Origin: Melampsora larici-populina 98AG31
Taxonomy: Eukaryota > Basidiomycota > Pucciniomycetes > Pucciniales > Melampsoraceae
NCBI RefSeq assembly: GCF_000204055.1
Contig: NW_006768767.1
Location: forward strand, 2,482,399 to 2,546,398
Direction of reading: 5' to 3'
DNA length: 64,000 bases
Of the stretch, positions 60,001-64,000 are shown piece by piece. The notes beneath the pieces were generated by a model, which saw only the letters and a list, made by a program, of their open reading frames with translations, made no database searches and was not told where the DNA came from. Made by a program: the position numbers and the translations under genes. Position 1 is the stretch's first letter; each line of letters opens with the position of its first letter.

Positions 60001-63000
60001 TGGGTCTGGATCTTGTTGAAATTCTTGAGACCTTGTTTCAGATATATGGCTTCGTATGCTTTATGATGTAGTGCAGACACAGGTAATGGTTGAAGGTCAA
60101 GAAGTGGCGTGGGTAATGAAAACTTTTCGGGTAGAATCAAATGCTTGAATGATAATGGCAATCGGGTTCCGGCATGCAACCACCGATCTGACACGACTGA
60201 AATGAAATAGTTTGGTGGTAGTGGATCCAACATAGGCGCATAAAACGTGACGAAATGTTCATCTGTTGCGTATCGCTCTCGCAACAAGAATTGATCGGTG
60301 AACAGTACTAGTTCCCCATCCACATCTTCTACCATGATCCAAAACGTTTCAGCTGTGCCGTGAACAGCCTGATCCCAGATGAAATCTGGGGTGATAGTAA
60401 GCTCGATTCGTAGCATCGTTCGAGTGATCGGTTGAACAAGCGCCTGAAGTTCCAACTTGGGAAACTGATGAACATATTTGTGAATAGTTTTACCCAACTT
60501 TGGATTACCCATCAATTCACCGAGTTCTTGGGGTTCGAGATCAAAGAATCGATACCAAGGAAAGTCTTTACGTTCAGCACGTTTGATGATATCAGCCGAA
60601 CAAGAAGGAAACTGGCGTAAAGGTGTCATCGAGGTCCACATTCTTTTCTCTACCATCTTGCAGAGATCCAAGGCTGAATGAGTCAATCGAGCCCAACCAC
60701 GTTTCAAGCAGATTTCGAATAACGCCCTCAAGATCCGACCGGCTGATTGAGTTACATATACCATATCTGACATCAGAGCGAATCCTTCCAAAGTGAGCCG
60801 CGAGATGTATGCTTGTAAAAGTACATTGATCTTTGCACTAGGGTCATCGACCGACTCCTTCACAGGGATCGGAACTTTCTCGAGTAACTTAGCAAGTTCC
60901 TGTTTTTCTTCAGCGCGCGTCGGTACGTATTTGAATTCATCACTCGCCGCAAACACCCTATTGAACATCATCATCAGACGTCTATGGTTTGGATTAGAAA
61001 TGGAGACAAAAAACTTTACCTGAAGAGTTCAATAAGCGTCATTGTAGGTCGAAGATGCTGATTGTAGGTGGCCATCGAAGAATTCGTGATATAATAATGA
61101 CTCGCAATCTTGCCAAGTTCAGTCGAAGTAATCAAACCAGTCCTCCGTTCATATTTGATCAAACCACTTTTGTCTAACATGCAAAATGCGGTATGAACAA
61201 TGTCAGATCGCTTTTGAAGTAGCAGTGGATCACTTGATTCGTATTGGATTCCATAGAGCGATGGATTTTCGAGGGCGCGTTGGAACCAATAGGTGTATCC
61301 TAACCACTGTGCGGCTTCATCCCGATTACGTATGGTACCGAGGACGATTTCGGCATTGAGATTGTCTGCCAGCTTGTTAATCAGTTGAGACTCTATAGGC
61401 TGAAGAAGACAAAAGCAACGAGATGGGTAAAGAGGATAAACCGTTAACAACTGTGCTAGTACGTGAACCTTCATTGGGCGGAATTACTTACCAGCTGACT
61501 TGTGACTATCGACAAGTGGAATTGAAGTTCAGAATGGTTGGTAATGATGATACCTTCACCCATCGTGTCATATTGAGGCCTTCCTGCTCTACCTAACATC
61601 TGGAGGACATCCTGGGGCGATAATTCCACCCATCTACCTTTCTCCGGGTTGTAAATTTGAGTACCTTTGATGATGACAGCATGGGCGGGTAGGTTGACTC
61701 CCCAAGCCAAAGTAGCAGTCGATACTAAGACCTGAAGGTGTCCATCTGCAAATAGCTCTTCCACAAGTCTACGATCGACTCTTGCCAGTCCTGCATGATG
61801 AATACCAATACCAAATTGGAGGATATCTTTGAGCTGTGGGTTTTGTACGTGCTCAGTTGACTCCATCAAAATTTCCCGAGTGGCCAGGCCACCAGACATA
61901 AATTTCCCAATCTCTTCACGTTCGATTGCCGTTTCCTTCAATTGCTGTGCTGTCCGAGCGGTCTCTTTTCGGGAATGAACAAAAATGATGATCTGTTGCT
62001 TGTCGTCTAGTTGATTTATGACCTTGTCATAACAAATTTCATTCGTCAGTTGTAAACGTTTAATCGCCTTCTTCTCGGTGATACCAATGAACTCTAATTG
62101 CAATGGACAAGGTCGATATGAACTGTCGAAAAAGAATAGTCCTTTCTTGGGATTGACGCGTAAGAATTTAGCGACATCTAGATAGTTGGGTAAGGTAGCT
62201 GACAAGCCGACTAGTCGAACATATTCGTGATTTTGTTCCATTCTACGAATCGTCCGTGATACCAAAGCTTCAAGAACAGGACCACGCTCGTCGTGCAAGA
62301 GATGAATCTCATCAATGATGATCAATCCGACCAAATTAGTGTAACTGGTATCCGTGCTTTTACGAGTGATGACATCCCATTTTTCAGGAGTAGTGACGAT
62401 AATCTGAGTCATCGAGATTTGGTCCTTTGTCATTTGTCGATCACCAGTCAACTCCCCAACCTGGATACCAAGGTATTTCAGTCGACTTGAAAAATTGCCA
62501 ACCATCTCTTGAACTAAAGCCTTCATTGGTGCTACATAGATGATCTTGATCGAAGCAAAATCGATTTCACCCGTAGATTCATTTCGGTGCTTTGCAATCT
62601 CGTTCAGAACAGTCAACATTGCTACATTTGTCTATCAAAAAGAGGTCACGAGAAATACCACAAGACATCAGCTAGCCAGAATAGCATCAAACGAGGAAAA
62701 ATGACTCACTTTACCAGCCCCTGTAGGAGCGCACAATAGAATTGGATCATCTTGACCAAACGCGATAGGAAAAGTTTTGCTCTGAACACGGTTCAGACTG
62801 GTAGCCCCTTTGAAAGCTTCTCTACACCAAGATGGCAATTCCGAAATCTTCACCAAATCTTCACTACTGACAATCGCTTTTTGAGGTGCCGGTACACGAA
62901 TCTCTTCATAACCTTTTCCAGTAGGTTGAACTTTATGAGAACCTTCTGGCAATTTACATTTTTTGTTGGTCATAGTACGCGAGCCTTGATTAAACTTCAT

Positions 63001-64000
63001 CGAATTGAGATCAACAACCTTCTTAGGGTTAGGGAGAAATGAGTTGGGGATCAGGTTGGCCTTGGTGGGGAATGCAGATTTTGATTCATCGCTGTCGATG
63101 TCCATCTTGCTAGGCTCATTTGTGGCTTGCAATTGAGGATTAACGATGCCTCGACCAGTAGTCAGCGCTTTTACGATCCATCCAACTCCCTTTTCTCGCA
63201 TCACAACTGCCAAATTGACCTTCTCGTCCTCATCACTACGAGACCATTTAGTTCCCCAGACGATGATATCACGGTTTTTTGTCAAGATCGACACTAGCTC
63301 AAATTTATCGTAATCAAACAGATCGACCAAACTGTTCTCGAGGTCCCGTAGGCTAGAGTTGTCGGCAGAGAGAAGATTGATGGCCTCCTTCGTCTTAGCT
63401 TCGGCCTCGATAGGGTCAAGAAAATGTGAACCGATAAGCCGTTGAAGCCAAAATCCATCGATATCGTGAATTGTGAGTTCTTGCTTAGATTTCTTGGTTC
63501 TGAGACCGGTTTGGGCGTTCTTGGTCGTGTCGGGTCCAATGGTAATTTGTTCATCAGCATCGATTGGATTAGGATCACGATCATCGTCGTCTTCATCACG
63601 CTCATCATCGTCGCCACTTTCTTCTTCGCTGTTCTCTTCATCCCTGATTTCAAATTCATCTTCATCACTATCTTCAGCACCCTCGTCATCCTCGAATACG
63701 ACCGCAACTCCGTTGTTATCATCGTCTAGCTCATTCGCCCTTGTTTTTCCTTCACCATCTTCTCCTCCCTCGCCAGATCCCTGCTGATCGGCGTCTTCTC
63801 CCCCATAATCAGTAAGTTTCTTGCAAAGATTGCTGAGCTCGTTGAATTTCTCATTTGGAATGATTCCGAGAAATTCTTCAATTGCACGCTTCTTGTCGAG
63901 ATCTTTTGGATATTCATTATCGTTCTTCAGAGTCTCAATGGTCATATCGGCTGCTGATCGGATAATGTCATTAGGTTGATCACCTAGTGTGAGATGAACA
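57078..64000 (-). CDS. BRR2: Spliceosomal U5 snRNP RNA helicase BRR2 (5' end outside window)
   Basis: Ski2-like helicase that unwinds U4/U6 to activate the spliceosome. The frame is still open at 64000 ([13 protein letters not shown]...), so the N-terminal plug region starts beyond the window; stop TAA 57080-57078. From the 5' side: the acidic N-terminal region (63.5-63.7 kb); cassette 1 with [10 protein letters not shown] (intron right after the Walker Lys), [40 protein letters not shown] and [12 protein letters not shown]; winged helix and Sec63 domain; cassette 2 with [36 protein letters not shown] and [14 protein letters not shown]; second Sec63 unit and Ig-like domain, ending in an acidic [13 protein letters not shown] tail. 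Both cassettes keep the DEIH box; cassette 2 has [10 protein letters not shown] in place of motif III SAT. This asymmetry is known for BRR2. Confidence 0.95.

Noticed and set aside
1..64000. tRNA, rRNA, CRISPR arrays, prophage or bacterial operons
   Set aside because: No cloverleaf with a T-loop GGTTCRANYCC box, no spaced direct repeats and no bacterial gene organisation seen; the window is eukaryotic.

Overview
The window is a eukaryotic nuclear segment, most likely from a basidiomycete and best matching a rust fungus (Pucciniales). The genes are split by short GT-AG introns of roughly 50-150 nt. The housekeeping proteins (BRR2, condensin YCG1, eEF1B, TRAPPC10/Trs130, endosulfine, a LAMTOR2-type roadblock protein) are fungal-type. 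Between them lie AT-rich stretches packed with small DNA transposons, decayed transposases and genes for secreted proteins. The rust assignment rests on protein character and gene style, not on a database search.

Layout, left to right. At 0.3-1.1 kb there is a non-autonomous CACTA element with a perfect 3-bp target duplication. At 2.0-3.4 kb lies an intronless gene for a 474-residue secreted protein. At 4.4-6.1 kb a convergent pair encodes two TORC1-pathway proteins, a LAMTOR2/Ego3-type protein (+) and an Igo1/endosulfine (-). At 7.9-9.5 kb is a glutaminyl cyclase (-) whose start codon lies 16 bp from a 525-bp TA-flanked transposon. At 10.2 kb is a small single-pass membrane protein, at 12.0-13.1 kb a four-TM protein (-), and at 13.9-14.4 kb a 96-residue secreted protein built from three exons.

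The 16-26 kb interval is transposon territory. It holds a decayed Myb/SANT-like NAM-associated gene, a complete but decayed 4.56-kb hAT element with TIRs and target duplication, and a 496-bp TIR element. From 27.3 to 36.7 kb is the gene-rich core: a seven-TM receptor-like gene (+), condensin YCG1 (-), and eEF1B-alpha/EF1-beta (+), the last two divergent across a 353-bp intergenic region with a TATA box.

From 36.7 to 46 kb is a transposon-rich desert in which one gene on the minus strand has been broken by both a Tc1 element and an 8-bp-TSD hAT MITE. TRAPPC10 occupies 46.8-51.9 kb. A second MITE cluster fills 52-56 kb, and BRR2 (-, 5' end beyond the window) fills 57.1-64.0 kb.

The housekeeping genes cover nutrient signalling (LAMTOR2, Igo1), splicing (BRR2), chromosome condensation (YCG1), translation elongation (EF1-beta) and Golgi/endosomal traffic (TRAPPC10). 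The most notable signals are the many precisely bounded MITEs, several sharing TA target sites; in-frame stops in the decayed transposases and the broken gene that are almost always TGA where CGA (Arg) fits; and host genes touched by transposons.
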